From Gammaproteobacteria bacterium (GTDB lineage Bacteria; Pseudomonadota; Gammaproteobacteria; Pseudomonadales; CAMLJR01), in the NCBI GenBank assembly GCA_029265075.1, contig JAJUJZ010000020.1, forward strand, positions 1 through 32,879: DNA of 32,879 nt, read 5' to 3'. Below the pieces are notes generated by a model. The model made no database searches, was not told the origin of the DNA, and saw nothing but the letters and a program-made list of their open reading frames with translations. Shown in pieces: positions 25,308-32,879 of the stretch. Each line of letters begins with the position of its first letter. The first letter of the stretch is position 1. Made by a program: the position numbers and the translations under genes.

Positions 25308-25664
25308 TCAGAAGCGCACAGCTTCGTTGAAGCCACCCCAGAACATCCGTTTGCCATCGAAAGGCATGGTCTCCGGCGACATATCTTTCAGGCGGGAATC
25401 GCTCATGACCTGCTGCATGATGCGGTCGCGATCCTCTCTGGACGCGTAGCGGATCCAGGAAAAGACCACGGTTTCGCCGGGCTCTGCCTTCACGCTGAGC
25501 GGAAAAGAGGTGACCTTGCCCTCGGGCACGTCGTCCGCCACGCACTCCACATATTCGAGCGCGCCGTACTCCATCCAGATCTCACCCGCTTTGCGGGCGA
25601 TCTCCCAGTAGGCCTCCAGCTTGTCGGTTGGGACCGGCAGCACGAATCCATCCACATAGCTCAT
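25308..25664 (-). CDS. DUF1428 family protein
   Basis: The 118-residue protein begins MSYVDGFVLPVPTDKLEAYW and contains the blocks GALEYVECVADDVPEGK, FSWIRYASREDRDRI and DGKRMFWGGFNEAV, the standard DUF1428 pattern. Members fold as ferredoxin-like (dimeric alpha-beta barrel) proteins and have no established function. ATG 25664 follows AAGGAG at seven bases, which rules out the in-frame ATG 66 bases upstream. Length is normal for the family. The gene appears to be alone, followed by the zinc-knuckle methyltransferase after 87 bases on the same strand. Confidence 0.92.
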   Translation of the reverse strand: MSYVDGFVLPVPTDKLEAYWEIARKAGEIWMEYGALEYVECVADDVPEGKVTSFPLSVKAEPGETVVFSWIRYASREDRDRIMQQVMSDSRLKDMSPETMPFDGKRMFWGGFNEAVRF

Positions 25665-26096
25665 TACAGTTCTCCTTGCTGAGTCGATTCGGTGTGGCTT
25701 CGAGAGTTGGTCGGCTGGCGCTGGCAGCAATCGACACTGCGGCGCGTTTTTTTAGTGCAACGTTCCCGTGACGTCCGCGCGCATTGGCTCGGTCACATAG
25801 AGACCATACTCCTACGCGGAATCGACGATGAGGCGGCGCTCAACGGGATCCACGAAATGCTTCTCCTCATCATGCGGGAGGAGCCTCGAATGCAGGGGCA
25901 AGAGCGCAGCGAAAATGCGCAACAGGCGGCATTTTCCAGTTTCGTGAATCAGCGGATTAGCTGAAAAGAGAGGCCGGGCGTCAGTGCATAGCCCAGCCGG
26001 ATGGTGATGCCAAGGAAAGGGAAGGCGCCGCCACGGCGCTCCGAACGTAACGTTGGATCGGGTTCCGCGGCGGCTGGCGTGGTCTTCAGCGAGCGA
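25665..26096. other. 432-base region without a recognised gene
   Basis: No intact gene is visible. A 90-codon plus-strand frame (25692-25964) has no ribosome site and no recognisable similarity. On the minus strand a frame without a start codon runs to a stop at 25949-25951, encoding GGAFPFLGITIRLGYALTPG near its end, which has the alternating pattern of an outer-membrane strand and could be the tail of a lost gene. A run of seven T lies near 25750. The DUF1428 promoter should be here, but no good hexamers were found. Confidence 0.5.
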
Positions 26097-27557
26097 TCAG
26101 CCACGCAGCTTCGAGCGATCCGCCCAGTTGCCGTGCAGGCCCGACCGCATCCGGAAGGGGAGCTTGAGGCGGGCGATTGGCCCTTCCTCGATCCGCAATG
26201 CCTCCAGGATGACCAGATCGCTGTAGTTGGTGTTGAGGTCGTCCACCAGCGCGATCAGATAGCCATCGCCTTCGGGCGAGGTGGCGCTGCGCGGTACGAA
26301 GCAGGGCTCCTGGATCATCGACGAGGGGCCCGCCCACCAGCTCTTCTGTTCGCCGGTAGCGTGATCGATATGGCCGAGCTTGTTCATGCGGAAGCCGGAA
26401 GCGCGGCTGCCAGCAGTTTCCATCGGCATATCGGGATCCATCACCAGCATCCAGCCGTGGCGGTACGGCTGCGACACGTAACGCTCATCGATGCGCGGGA
26501 ACTCGTCGATCATCGGGCTGAGCTGCTCGACGCTCTCGAACTCGTCTTTCTTCGAGTTCATGTCGACACACCAGCGATGCAGGTAAGGGCGGCTGGCGAT
26601 CGGATCGAACGGCTTGCCGTCGACATCCGGGAAGAAGGGGAAGCTGTTGCCTTCGGCCTGCGGAATATCGAAGTAAACCTTGCTGCCGTCGTTGAAGGCG
26701 TTCATCACGTGGCTGGCGAAGACCGTCTTCGGCGCCTTGAACCAGCGCATGTCGCGTCCTTCACCGCGGCGCGGCATCACGCCCAGCCAGACCGGCAGCT
26801 TGGTATCGAAGCCGAAGTGCGGCAGTCCCGCGCGCAGGCGATCCCAGCTTGAGACGATCGGCACCACGTGCACGACCACGTAGTCTTCGGTGAGGCCGAA
26901 GTCATGAAGCATGGCGTAGTAGGGGACCTCGAAGAAGGTCTCCAGTACCAGCTCGCCCTGTGGGTTGACTTCCAGGTAGGTGCAGTCGCGGGTCAGCAGT
27001 CCGGTCGAGGCGTAGCTGATGTTGCAGAGGTTGCCGCTCTTCGGATCGATCTTGTGGTGAGCGCCGAAGGTCTGGCTCTTCATCTTGCCGTTGAAGTCGG
27101 TGTAGCCGAAGGTCTCCAGCGTCAGCGGATCCATCAGCAGAGGCGGGCTGTCCTCCTTGGTGGCGTAGAGCTTGCCGCCGTGCACCATGACGTTGGTGTT
27201 GGCTGTGCCGCGAATCATCCCCTCGACTCTGGGGTCGTCGGTCAGCGGATTGCGGTAGGCGCCGAACAGCGATTCACCGGCTTCGCGTTCGATCTTCCAC
27301 TTGTCGGTCTGCGCATACCGTTGCCTGAAGTCCACCTTGCCCTTGCGGAAGTGGAACAGGCTGATCATGCCGTCGCCATTGAAGAACTGGTCATTTTCAA
27401 ATTTGGGCGGGAACTGTGCATCCGGGTGCACGCGGTGGAAAGTGCCGTCGAGCTCTGCCGGGACTTCACCCTCCACCTCGAGGTCGTGAATGTCGCACTC
27501 GATGCGCAGTGGACGCAGCACGCCGGTGAAGCCGGGCGTATCGGGAAAATGTGCCAT
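26097..27557 (-). CDS. Carotenoid/stilbene oxygenase (RPE65 family)
   Basis: This non-heme iron enzyme of the carotenoid cleavage dioxygenase family cleaves conjugated C=C bonds to aldehydes or ketones. The 486-residue protein carries the four iron-binding histidines of the seven-bladed propeller: His167 (GAHHKIDP), His218 ([11 protein letters not shown]), His283 ([10 protein letters not shown]) and His475 (GLHGNW). The early block [14 protein letters not shown] and [12 protein letters not shown] fit bacterial lignostilbene dioxygenase-like members more than plant carotenoid enzymes. AAGGAGAGG precedes the ATG. It is divergent from an AraC-type regulator across 146 bases, so regulated expression by a substrate is likely. 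Whether it acts on stilbenes, phenylpropenes or apocarotenoids cannot be told from the sequence. Confidence 0.92.
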   Translation of the reverse strand: MAHFPDTPGFTGVLRPLRIECDIHDLEVEGEVPAELDGTFHRVHPDAQFPPKFENDQFFNGDGMISLFHFRKGKVDFRQRYAQTDKWKIEREAGESLFGAYRNPLTDDPRVEGMIRGTANTNVMVHGGKLYATKEDSPPLLMDPLTLETFGYTDFNGKMKSQTFGAHHKIDPKSGNLCNISYASTGLLTRDCTYLEVNPQGELVLETFFEVPYYAMLHDFGLTEDYVVVHVVPIVSSWDRLRAGLPHFGFDTKLPVWLGVMPRRGEGRDMRWFKAPKTVFASHVMNAFNDGSKVYFDIPQAEGNSFPFFPDVDGKPFDPIASRPYLHRWCVDMNSKKDEFESVEQLSPMIDEFPRIDERYVSQPYRHGWMLVMDPDMPMETAGSRASGFRMNKLGHIDHATGEQKSWWAGPSSMIQEPCFVPRSATSPEGDGYLIALVDDLNTNYSDLVILEALRIEEGPIARLKLPFRMRSGLHGNWADRSKLRG

Positions 27558-27703
27558 GACAGTGCCTCTCCTTATCTGTTCAGCTGTGACACAGGGCTGT
27601 ATTGCATTATTCTCGTTAAAAATTACGCCAACAATGGATTATATGGCCTATTCATTGCACTTTTTATTGGTCGTACGACTAGCTGCGGCAGCCGAGGCCT
27701 GAC
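27558..27703. promoter_or_regulatory. Divergent control region, oxygenase and AraC-type regulator
   Basis: This 146-base stretch is clearly richer in A+T than its surroundings, as expected of a control region. It holds the ribosome site of the oxygenase (AAGGAGAGG on the minus strand) and, on the plus strand, the -10-like TTATAT near 27637 before the regulator. Two related words, TTGCATTATTC at about 27602 and TTCATTGCAC at about 27651, could be half-sites of a regulator. These are visual suggestions only. Confidence 0.45.
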
Positions 27704-28576
27704 ATGAGCGATATCGCATGGTTTGGAATCTACGGGGAGCGGGGTGGTGACGAAGACCCCGGCTTTCTCCATATCGAGCGAATGCGCGATCGCGCGCGGC
27801 TGCTGCAGGGCCGTGCAGTTCCGCATGCACACCGCAATCTGTTTCAGCTGATGTTCTCGGCTGCCGGCAACTGTGTGCTCGAGGTGGACGGCCGCACGCA
27901 CTCGCTGACGGCGCCGTGCGCGGTCTACATCCCGGGCGGCGCCGTACACAGCATCACTTTTGACGATGCCGTTACCGCTGGCTGGGTGGTGACCGCAGCG
28001 GAGGACTGGCTGTTGCCAATCCTCAGTAGTAATGTGTTGCCGGGTTCCCTGGCGGAGCCGGCCATCGCCATGTTTCCGGCTGGCAGCGAACCTGAGGCCA
28101 ATTTTGGCTGGTTGTTGCGGCAGCTCGAACGCACCGTCCAGCAGCCGCAGGCACCGCACGAGCTGGTGGTGCAGAGCCTGTTGCTGCTGTTGCTGACTGA
28201 CCTGATGGCACACAGCAGGACGCGGGTCGAGCCGCCGGCCACAGCACAGGCGGAACGTGAGGAGTTCCAGCGCTTCCGGGAGCTGCTGGAAGAGCGCTTT
28301 CGGGATCATTGGACGGTCGAGCAGTTTGCTCAGGCAATGTCGCTCAGCCCGGCTGCGCTCAATCGGCTGGTGCAGCGACATGGTGGCAAGACGGCCCATG
28401 AGATGCAGCAGCACCGGTTGCTGCTGGAAGCACAGCGCCTGCTGATCTACACCTCTGCCAGCGCGGTACAGATCGCCGCCGAGCTTGGCTTTCAGGATCC
28501 GGCCTATTTCTCGCGCTTTTTCAAACGGCACACCGGCCTTACGCCGCTGGCATTCCGGCAGGCGCGCGCCGGCTGA
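27704..28576 (+). CDS. AraC family transcriptional regulator
   Basis: The 290-residue protein has an N-terminal cupin-like sensing domain (about residues 20-100, with VPHAHRNLFQLMF and PCAVYIPGGAVHSITF) and a C-terminal AraC DNA-binding domain with two helix-turn-helix units: WTVEQFAQAMSLSPAALNRL (about 201-220) and AVQIAAELGFQDPAYFSRFF (about 250-269), followed by HTGLTPLAFR. The layout resembles PobR-type activators of aromatic catabolism. It is divergent from the carotenoid/stilbene oxygenase and lies before the molybdenum-enzyme genes, making it the likely local regulator. GAGG lies six bases before the ATG. The inducer is unknown. Confidence 0.92.
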   Translation: MSDIAWFGIYGERGGDEDPGFLHIERMRDRARLLQGRAVPHAHRNLFQLMFSAAGNCVLEVDGRTHSLTAPCAVYIPGGAVHSITFDDAVTAGWVVTAAEDWLLPILSSNVLPGSLAEPAIAMFPAGSEPEANFGWLLRQLERTVQQPQAPHELVVQSLLLLLLTDLMAHSRTRVEPPATAQAEREEFQRFRELLEERFRDHWTVEQFAQAMSLSPAALNRLVQRHGGKTAHEMQQHRLLLEAQRLLIYTSASAVQIAAELGFQDPAYFSRFFKRHTGLTPLAFRQARAG

Positions 28577-28638
28577 GCTATGAACCGGATAAGCTGATAC
28601 GATTGTCCGACAAGAATCTGAAGGTTATCTGCACGTCG

Positions 28639-29706
28639 ATGAGTGCCTGCGCCACCTCCTCCCGCCATACCGGTCTGGTTTCGCTGCTTCAGCAATATGC
28701 CGAAGCGGGCGCCGACGAAACGTGGTTCGCGGCTGCAGTCGTTTCCAAGGAAGGTTCGAGCTATCGCCGGCCCGGCGCTACCATGCTGGTCACCCCCGGC
28801 GGCCGCACCCTCGGCCTGGTCAGCGGTGGCTGCCTCGAAGCCGATATTGTGCTGCAGGCCTGCAAAGCGCAGGCTGATGGCGTGGCGCGTCATGTCATCT
28901 ATGACAGCAGTGACGAAGAAAACATCGCCGCCGAGCTGGGGCTTGGCTGCAACGGGCGCATCGGCGTGCTGGTGCAGGAGCTCGGAGCCACCGAGCGCGC
29001 CATCCTGCTGCAACTGAAGGATGAGCTGGATGGCGGCCGCAGCGCATTCCTGTTGCGCTGCTATAAGGCAGCGAGTGACCGCGATCTCGGCAGCTGGGCC
29101 CTGCTCGCCGAAGATGGCAGTTATCTGGCCGGCATTGCGCTGCCTGCTTCGCCGCCGCTGCCTGGACGCGGGGAGCGCTGTGTCGACTGGCGCGAGCCGG
29201 AACACAACCGGCGCTGGGCTGTATGCCGCTATCAGCCAGCACCCCGCCTCTGCATTGTTGGCGGTGGCGTCGACGCCGGCCCGGTGGTTACGCTGGCGCG
29301 ACTACAGGGCTGGCGAGTGACGGTGATCGATCACCGGGCAGCGTACGCCCGCAGCGCGGCATTTACAGAGGTGGAGGTCGTCCGTCTGCCACCCGACACC
29401 GACGCGTATGCGCTCGCAGCCGATGCCGTGATTCTGATGAGCCACAACGTCGAGATGGATGCAGCCTGGCTGCAGCGGGTGCATGCCATGCCGCGACAAC
29501 CGACCTATGTGGGCCTGCTGGGGCCGGCCAGTCGCAAGCGGGAGGTGCTGGAGCGCGCTGATATTGCGCCCGACTCGCCGTTTGCTCTGCGAGTGCGAGG
29601 ACCGATGGGACTGGATCTGGGCGGTGACACGCCGGAGGCCGTGGCGCTGTCGGTGGTAGCGGAGTGCCATCAGACGCTGGCGCGTGCAGGGCTGGTGGGC
29701 GCCTGA
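28639..29706 (+). CDS. XdhC/CoxI family molybdenum-enzyme maturation protein
   Basis: XdhC-type proteins bind molybdenum cofactor, help install its sulfido ligand and deliver it to xanthine-dehydrogenase-family enzymes. The protein has an N-terminal XdhC_CoxI domain (VVSKEGSSYRRPGATMLV, then LVSGGCLEADIV and LGLGCNGRIGVLVQ) and a C-terminal Rossmann domain (RLCIVGGGVDAGPVVTLARL, then YVGLLGPASRKREVL and RVRGPMGLDLGGDTPEAVALS). Start choice is uncertain: ATG 28639 gives 355 residues, and TTG 28603 would add 12. It precedes a convergent MocA-like gene and the molybdenum oxidoreductase subunits, which supports the maturation role. Confidence 0.9.
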   Translation: MSACATSSRHTGLVSLLQQYAEAGADETWFAAAVVSKEGSSYRRPGATMLVTPGGRTLGLVSGGCLEADIVLQACKAQADGVARHVIYDSSDEENIAAELGLGCNGRIGVLVQELGATERAILLQLKDELDGGRSAFLLRCYKAASDRDLGSWALLAEDGSYLAGIALPASPPLPGRGERCVDWREPEHNRRWAVCRYQPAPRLCIVGGGVDAGPVVTLARLQGWRVTVIDHRAAYARSAAFTEVEVVRLPPDTDAYALAADAVILMSHNVEMDAAWLQRVHAMPRQPTYVGLLGPASRKREVLERADIAPDSPFALRVRGPMGLDLGGDTPEAVALSVVAECHQTLARAGLVGA

Positions 29707-29735
29707 AGCCGCTGCGCAGGCGCCAGCCTGGGTCA

Positions 29736-30320
29736 TTAACGTTCGCGGTTGAGGTCGCCGGGGCGATCGATGTCGCGGATAATACCGCGATCGCTCAGCG
29801 GCAGCCGGCGAACAAGGTCTGCATGGCGCTCAACGATGGCGCGGCCGCCGCGGTCACCGGTCAGCGCGGCCAGTTCGGGGTACAGCTGTCGCTGGAAACC
29901 CACCGGGTGGCCAGGCTGATCGCCCAGCTGAGGAACCACGATGGGGTGGTGTACCAGCTGGGCGGCGACTGCGCGAACAGTGGCGGGCTCGAGCCACGGC
30001 ATATCGCCGAGGGCGATGAGAACGGCATCAGCCGTAACGGTGGTGATAGTGGAAGCAATGGCACCGCCCAGCCCTTCGTGGGCACGTGGCGCTCCGAACA
30101 CCGTCACGCGGGCAGCGGCGCTGGCAGGGAGCTCTGCGATGAAGCGGATCTGTTCCCCGGGGCGCACCACCAGCGTGACCGGCAGTCCGGCAGCCAGCAG
30201 CACCGACAGGCTCTGGCGCCAGAGCGGCAGTCCCGAGGACAGCTCGGCGAAGCGCTTGTCGCTGCCGAAACGGCGTCCCTGGCCGGCGGCGAACATTAAA
30301 CAATGGACAGAAAACGCCAT
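29736..30320 (-). CDS. MocA-like molybdenum cofactor cytidylyltransferase
   Basis: MocA-type nucleotidyltransferases convert Moco to the cytosine dinucleotide form used by xanthine-oxidase-family enzymes. The 194-residue product opens with the nucleotide-binding signature FAAGQGRRFGSDKR (residues 10-23; family pattern LAAGxSxRxGxxK). It also has ALGDMPWLEPATVRAV with the metal-binding aspartate region and HPVGFQRQLYPELAALTGDRG-type sequence typical of MocA/MobA-like proteins. ATG 30320 is chosen from the family start although no ribosome site is evident; longer upstream frames contain unrelated sequence. It is convergent with xdhC (29 bases apart) and divergent from the molybdenum enzyme genes, the typical context for MocA rather than MobA. 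GTP/CTP preference is inferred. Confidence 0.85.
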   Translation of the reverse strand: MAFSVHCLMFAAGQGRRFGSDKRFAELSSGLPLWRQSLSVLLAAGLPVTLVVRPGEQIRFIAELPASAAARVTVFGAPRAHEGLGGAIASTITTVTADAVLIALGDMPWLEPATVRAVAAQLVHHPIVVPQLGDQPGHPVGFQRQLYPELAALTGDRGGRAIVERHADLVRRLPLSDRGIIRDIDRPGDLNRER

Positions 30321-30457
30321 ATCGTCGTCAAACGTTGTAACGGTTGTTTTAGTATCAAGGGTTGCGATTCGGCCGATGGCTGGGGCGTGTGCCGCGCTAC
30401 CCGCGAACATGAGCAAAACAACAAGAGCTGTTAAAAGCGTAAAAGAGAGGAGCGAGC

Positions 30458-30952
30458 ATGCCTGACTTCAACCTGAGCGTAAACGGAGAGCGGGTGGTCG
30501 CGCGCAACGTTGCGCCCGACACACCATTGCTCTGGGTGCTGCGCGATACCCTGGGGCTGGTGGGTACCAAATTCGGTTGCGGTTTGGCTCAGTGCGGCGC
30601 CTGCACTGTGCAGATCGATGGCGAGCCGATGCGCTCCTGCGTTTACCCGGTCTCGGCCGTGGGTGACAAGGCCATTACAACCATCGAAGGGCTGGCCTCT
30701 GAGGTCTCTCTGCACCCCCTGCAGCAGGCATGGATCGATCTTGACGTGCCGCAGTGCGGCTATTGCCAGGCCGGTCAGCTGATGTCGGCAGCGGCACTGC
30801 TGGCTAAAAATCCGCAGCCATCGGATGCCGATATCGATGCCGCGATGGCAGGTAACTACTGCCGCTGTGCCACCTATAACCGCATCCGCGCCGCTGTTCA
30901 CACTGCCGCTGAAACGCTGCAGAAGCAGGGAGGTGATCGTGAAACAGTCTGA
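30458..30952 (+). CDS. Molybdenum hydroxylase 2Fe-2S small subunit (isoquinoline oxidoreductase alpha type)
   Basis: This is the electron-transfer subunit of a xanthine-oxidase-family enzyme. The 164-residue protein has the plant-ferredoxin-type 2Fe-2S site with Cys41, Cys46, Cys49 and Cys61 (CGLAQCGAC ... RSC) and the second, helical 2Fe-2S site with Cys100, Cys103, Cys135 and Cys137 (QCGYCQAGQ ... NYCRC). The length and the two-subunit context match the IorA/isoquinoline 1-oxidoreductase group rather than three-subunit enzymes with a FAD subunit. GAGGAG lies before the ATG. The last 14 bases overlap the large-subunit gene. Confidence 0.93.
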   Translation: MPDFNLSVNGERVVARNVAPDTPLLWVLRDTLGLVGTKFGCGLAQCGACTVQIDGEPMRSCVYPVSAVGDKAITTIEGLASEVSLHPLQQAWIDLDVPQCGYCQAGQLMSAAALLAKNPQPSDADIDAAMAGNYCRCATYNRIRAAVHTAAETLQKQGGDRETV

Positions 30953-32879
30953 CCTGATGCCCGCGTTCGACATTCACGCACTGCTCGCAGAGATCAATGG
31001 CGCCCGTCCGCAGGCTGCCGCTGCTCAGACGGCAGGCGTCACCGCCGTGATTGCAGCAGGCCCGGCACTGGATCGCCGCCGCTTCCTGAAGCTGACCGGG
31101 CTGGTGGGCGGCGGTTTCGCACTGGCGTTCGCACTGGGGTCGCCGCGCAAGGCGCTGGCGGCGGCCACTGACACTGCGGCAGATGCAAAAGATGAACTCA
31201 ATGCCTTCGTGCAGGTGCGCGACGACGGCACCATTCTGATTGCTGCGAAGAATCCAGAGATGGGGCAGGGCGTAAAAACGACGCTGCCGATGATCATCGC
31301 AGAGGAGCTGGATGCGCGCTGGGAGGACGTCGAGGTCTACCAGTCGCCGTTCGATACGCCGCGCTACGGTCCGCAGATTTCCGGGGGCTCGCGCTCTGTT
31401 CCCGACGGCTGGGATGCGATGCGCCAGGCTGGCGCCACGGCCCGCACCATGCTGGTCGCGGCTGCGGCGGCGCAGTGGGAGGTGCCGGTGAGCGAGTGCC
31501 GCACCAGCGACAGCCGCGTGCTGCACGAGAAGAGCGGTCGCTCGCTCTCCTACGGTGAACTGGCTGCCGCTGCTGCGCGCCAGCCGGTGCCCACTGCGGA
31601 TGCGGTCAGGTTGAAGAATCGGTCCGAATGGCGCCTGCTTGGCAAGCGTGTGACGGGTGTCGACAACCGCGCCATCGTCACCGGTCAGCCGCTGTTCGGT
31701 ATCGACCAGACGCTACCCGGCATGCGATTCGCCACCTATGTCCGCTGCCCGCGGCAGGGTGGTCGCGTCCGGAGCGCCAATCTCGACGCGATCAGGCAGC
31801 TGCCAGGCATCGACACCGCATTTGTGATTGATGAAGGTCCTGATCCCGCGTTTCTGCGTGCCGGCGTCGCCATCGTCGGTGATTCCACCTGGAATGTGCT
31901 CAAAGCGCGCGAGCAGCTGAAGGTGGAGTGGGATGAAAGCAACGCTGCCGAGGACGACTGGGACACGTACAGCGCTCAGGCCGAGGAGCTGCGCAAGCAG
32001 CAGCCTGCAGAGCTGGTGTACGACAAGGGCGACGTGGGCAAGGCATTCGAGCAGGCGGCCACAACGGTCGAAGGTTTCTACACCTTCAACTTCATCACCC
32101 ACGCCCAGCTTGAACCGCAGAACTGCACCGCCTGGTACCGCGACGGCGGTTACGAATTCTGGGCGCCCACGCAGGCGCCTGCCTGGGGAGCCGGCGTCGT
32201 TGCGCAGGCGCTGGGCACATCGCCTGACAAGGTGAAGATTCATGTCACACGCAGTGGCGGCGGCTTCGGTCGCCGGCTGATCAACGACTTCATGTGTGAA
32301 GCGGCGGCGATCGCTCGTGAGGTGAAGGCGCCCGTGAAATTGCAGTGGACGCGCGAAGACGACATGCGCCACGACTGCTTCCGTCCTGGTGGCTTCCAGC
32401 AGCTGACTGCAGCGCTCGACAACCGCAAAAAAATGACGGCGCTGCGCAATCATCACATCACCTTTACCAACGACGGCGAAAAGCCGGCCGCCGGCGCGGG
32501 TTATTTCCGTCCCGAAATGGCCAAATGGGAGTTTCCCGCGCATAGCGTGGACCACTATCAGTTTGGCCAGACCATGCTGCCGCTGAAGACACCGTGCGGC
32601 CCGTGGCGTGCACCGTTCTCGAATACGCTGGCGTGGAGTACGCAGTCATTCCTGCATGAGGTTTCGACGGCGGCCGGCCGCGATCATCTGGATTTCCTGC
32701 TAGAACTGATGGGTGACCCGCAGTGGCTGGCGGAGGGTGTGGACTACGCGCTGAACACTGGCCGTGCAGCGGCGGTAATCAAGGCGGCTGCGGAAAAGGC
32801 CGGCTGGGGCAAGCCCCTGCCGAAAGGCCGGGGGCTGGGGCTGGCGTTCTACTTCTCGCATGCTGGTCACTTCGCTGAA
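30939..32879 (+). CDS. Molybdenum hydroxylase large subunit (IorB-like), Tat-exported, 3' end missing
   Basis: The molybdopterin-binding subunit runs open for 647 codons to the window end; full family members have about 740. GTG 30939 follows GGAGG at five bases and overlaps the small subunit by 14 bases. A Tat signal RRRFLK is at residues 46-51, followed by [14 protein letters not shown] and KALAA, so the mature enzyme is periplasmic. The n-region of 45 residues before the twin arginine is unusually long; alternative starts within it are possible. Conserved blocks include [55 protein letters not shown] and [14 protein letters not shown]. Family members oxidise N-heterocycles or aldehydes; which one here is not clear. 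Confidence 0.92.
   Translation, partial: MKQSDLMPAFDIHALLAEINGARPQAAAAQTAGVTAVIAAGPALDRRRFLKLTGLVGGGFALAFALGSPRKALAAATDTAADAKDELNAFVQVRDDGTILIAAKNPEMGQGVKTTLPMIIAEELDARWEDVEVYQSPFDTPRYGPQISGGSRSVPDGWDAMRQAGATARTMLVAAAAAQWEVPVSECRTSDSRVLHEKSGRSLSYGELAAAAARQPVPTADAVRLKNRSEWRLLGKRVTGVDNRAIVTGQPLFGIDQTLPGMRFATYVRCPRQGGRVRSANLDAIRQLPGIDTAFVIDEGPDPAFLRAGVAIVGDSTWNVLKAREQLKVEWDESNAAEDDWDTYSAQAEELRKQQPAELVYDKGDVGKAFEQAATTVEGFYTFNFITHAQLEPQNCTAWYRDGGYEFWAPTQAPAWGAGVVAQALGTSPDKVKIHVTRSGGGFGRRLINDFMCEAAAIAREVKAPVKLQWTREDDMRHDCFRPGGFQQLTAALDNRKKMTALRNHHITFTNDGEKPAAGAGYFRPEMAKWEFPAHSVDHYQFGQTMLPLKTPCGPWRAPFSNTLAWSTQSFLHEVSTAAGRDHLDFLLELMGDPQWLAEGVDYALNTGRAAAVIKAAAEKAGWGKPLPKGRGLGLAFYFSHAGHFAE

Noticed and set aside
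25692-25964. 90-codon plus-strand frame before the oxygenase
   Set aside because: It has no ribosome site, no recognisable similarity and a composition unlike neighbouring proteins.

Overview
The window looks like chromosomal DNA from a high-GC gammaproteobacterium. The evidence is the glmM-tpiA-secG-tRNA-Leu(GAG) block seen in Pseudomonas-like lineages, an Entner-Doudoroff dehydratase (edd), a MetZ-type sulfhydrylase, a DUF2058 protein of the YaiL type, and a tRNA with genome-encoded CCA. I cannot name a genus. There are no transposases, phage genes, CRISPR arrays or rRNA genes.

Layout. 1-1731: the 3' end of glmM, then tpiA, secG, tRNA-Leu and a clear rho-independent terminator. The expected rimP-nusA-infB genes do not follow. 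1891-4444 (minus): a molybdate ABC transporter in the unusual transcriptional order modB-modC-modA, with ATGA overlaps. 4884-8070 (plus): edd and metZ. 8148-9002 (minus): a methyltransferase-fold protein with a predicted export signal. 9167-13079 (plus): MoxR ATPase, DUF58 protein and TgpA-like transglutaminase, the last two overlapping. 13164-15087 (plus): a translationally coupled SnoaL-like / GNAT / nitrilase-family trio. 15097-20217 (minus): a heme-copper oxidase operon, made of subunit II fused to cytochrome c, subunit I fused to subunit III, a small membrane protein and a triheme cytochrome c. The subunit I-III gene carries a one-base insertion in a homopolymer. 20343-23692 (minus): a DmdC-like acyl-CoA dehydrogenase and an MFS transporter. 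23771-23972 (plus): a remnant of a fructosamine-kinase-like gene that appears to have lost its middle. 23986-25664 (minus): DUF2058, a zinc-knuckle methyltransferase and a DUF1428 protein. 26097-32879: a carotenoid/stilbene-cleavage-type dioxygenase divergent from an AraC regulator, then XdhC, a MocA-like cytidylyltransferase, and the small and large subunits of a periplasmic molybdenum hydroxylase. The large subunit runs off the window.

How the genes may work together. The last block reads as a catabolic module: a dioxygenase that would release aldehydes, a regulator, and a molybdenum oxidoreductase with its two cofactor-maturation partners. The modBCA transporter 22 kb away could supply molybdate. 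The oxidase operon is a self-contained terminal branch whose cytochrome c domains are built in or encoded alongside. No single locus is clearly a new defence or mobile system. The most notable items are the frameshifted oxidase gene, the collapsed kinase gene, the dioxygenase/Mo-hydroxylase neighbourhood, the exported methyltransferase and the split GNAT/nitrilase pair.
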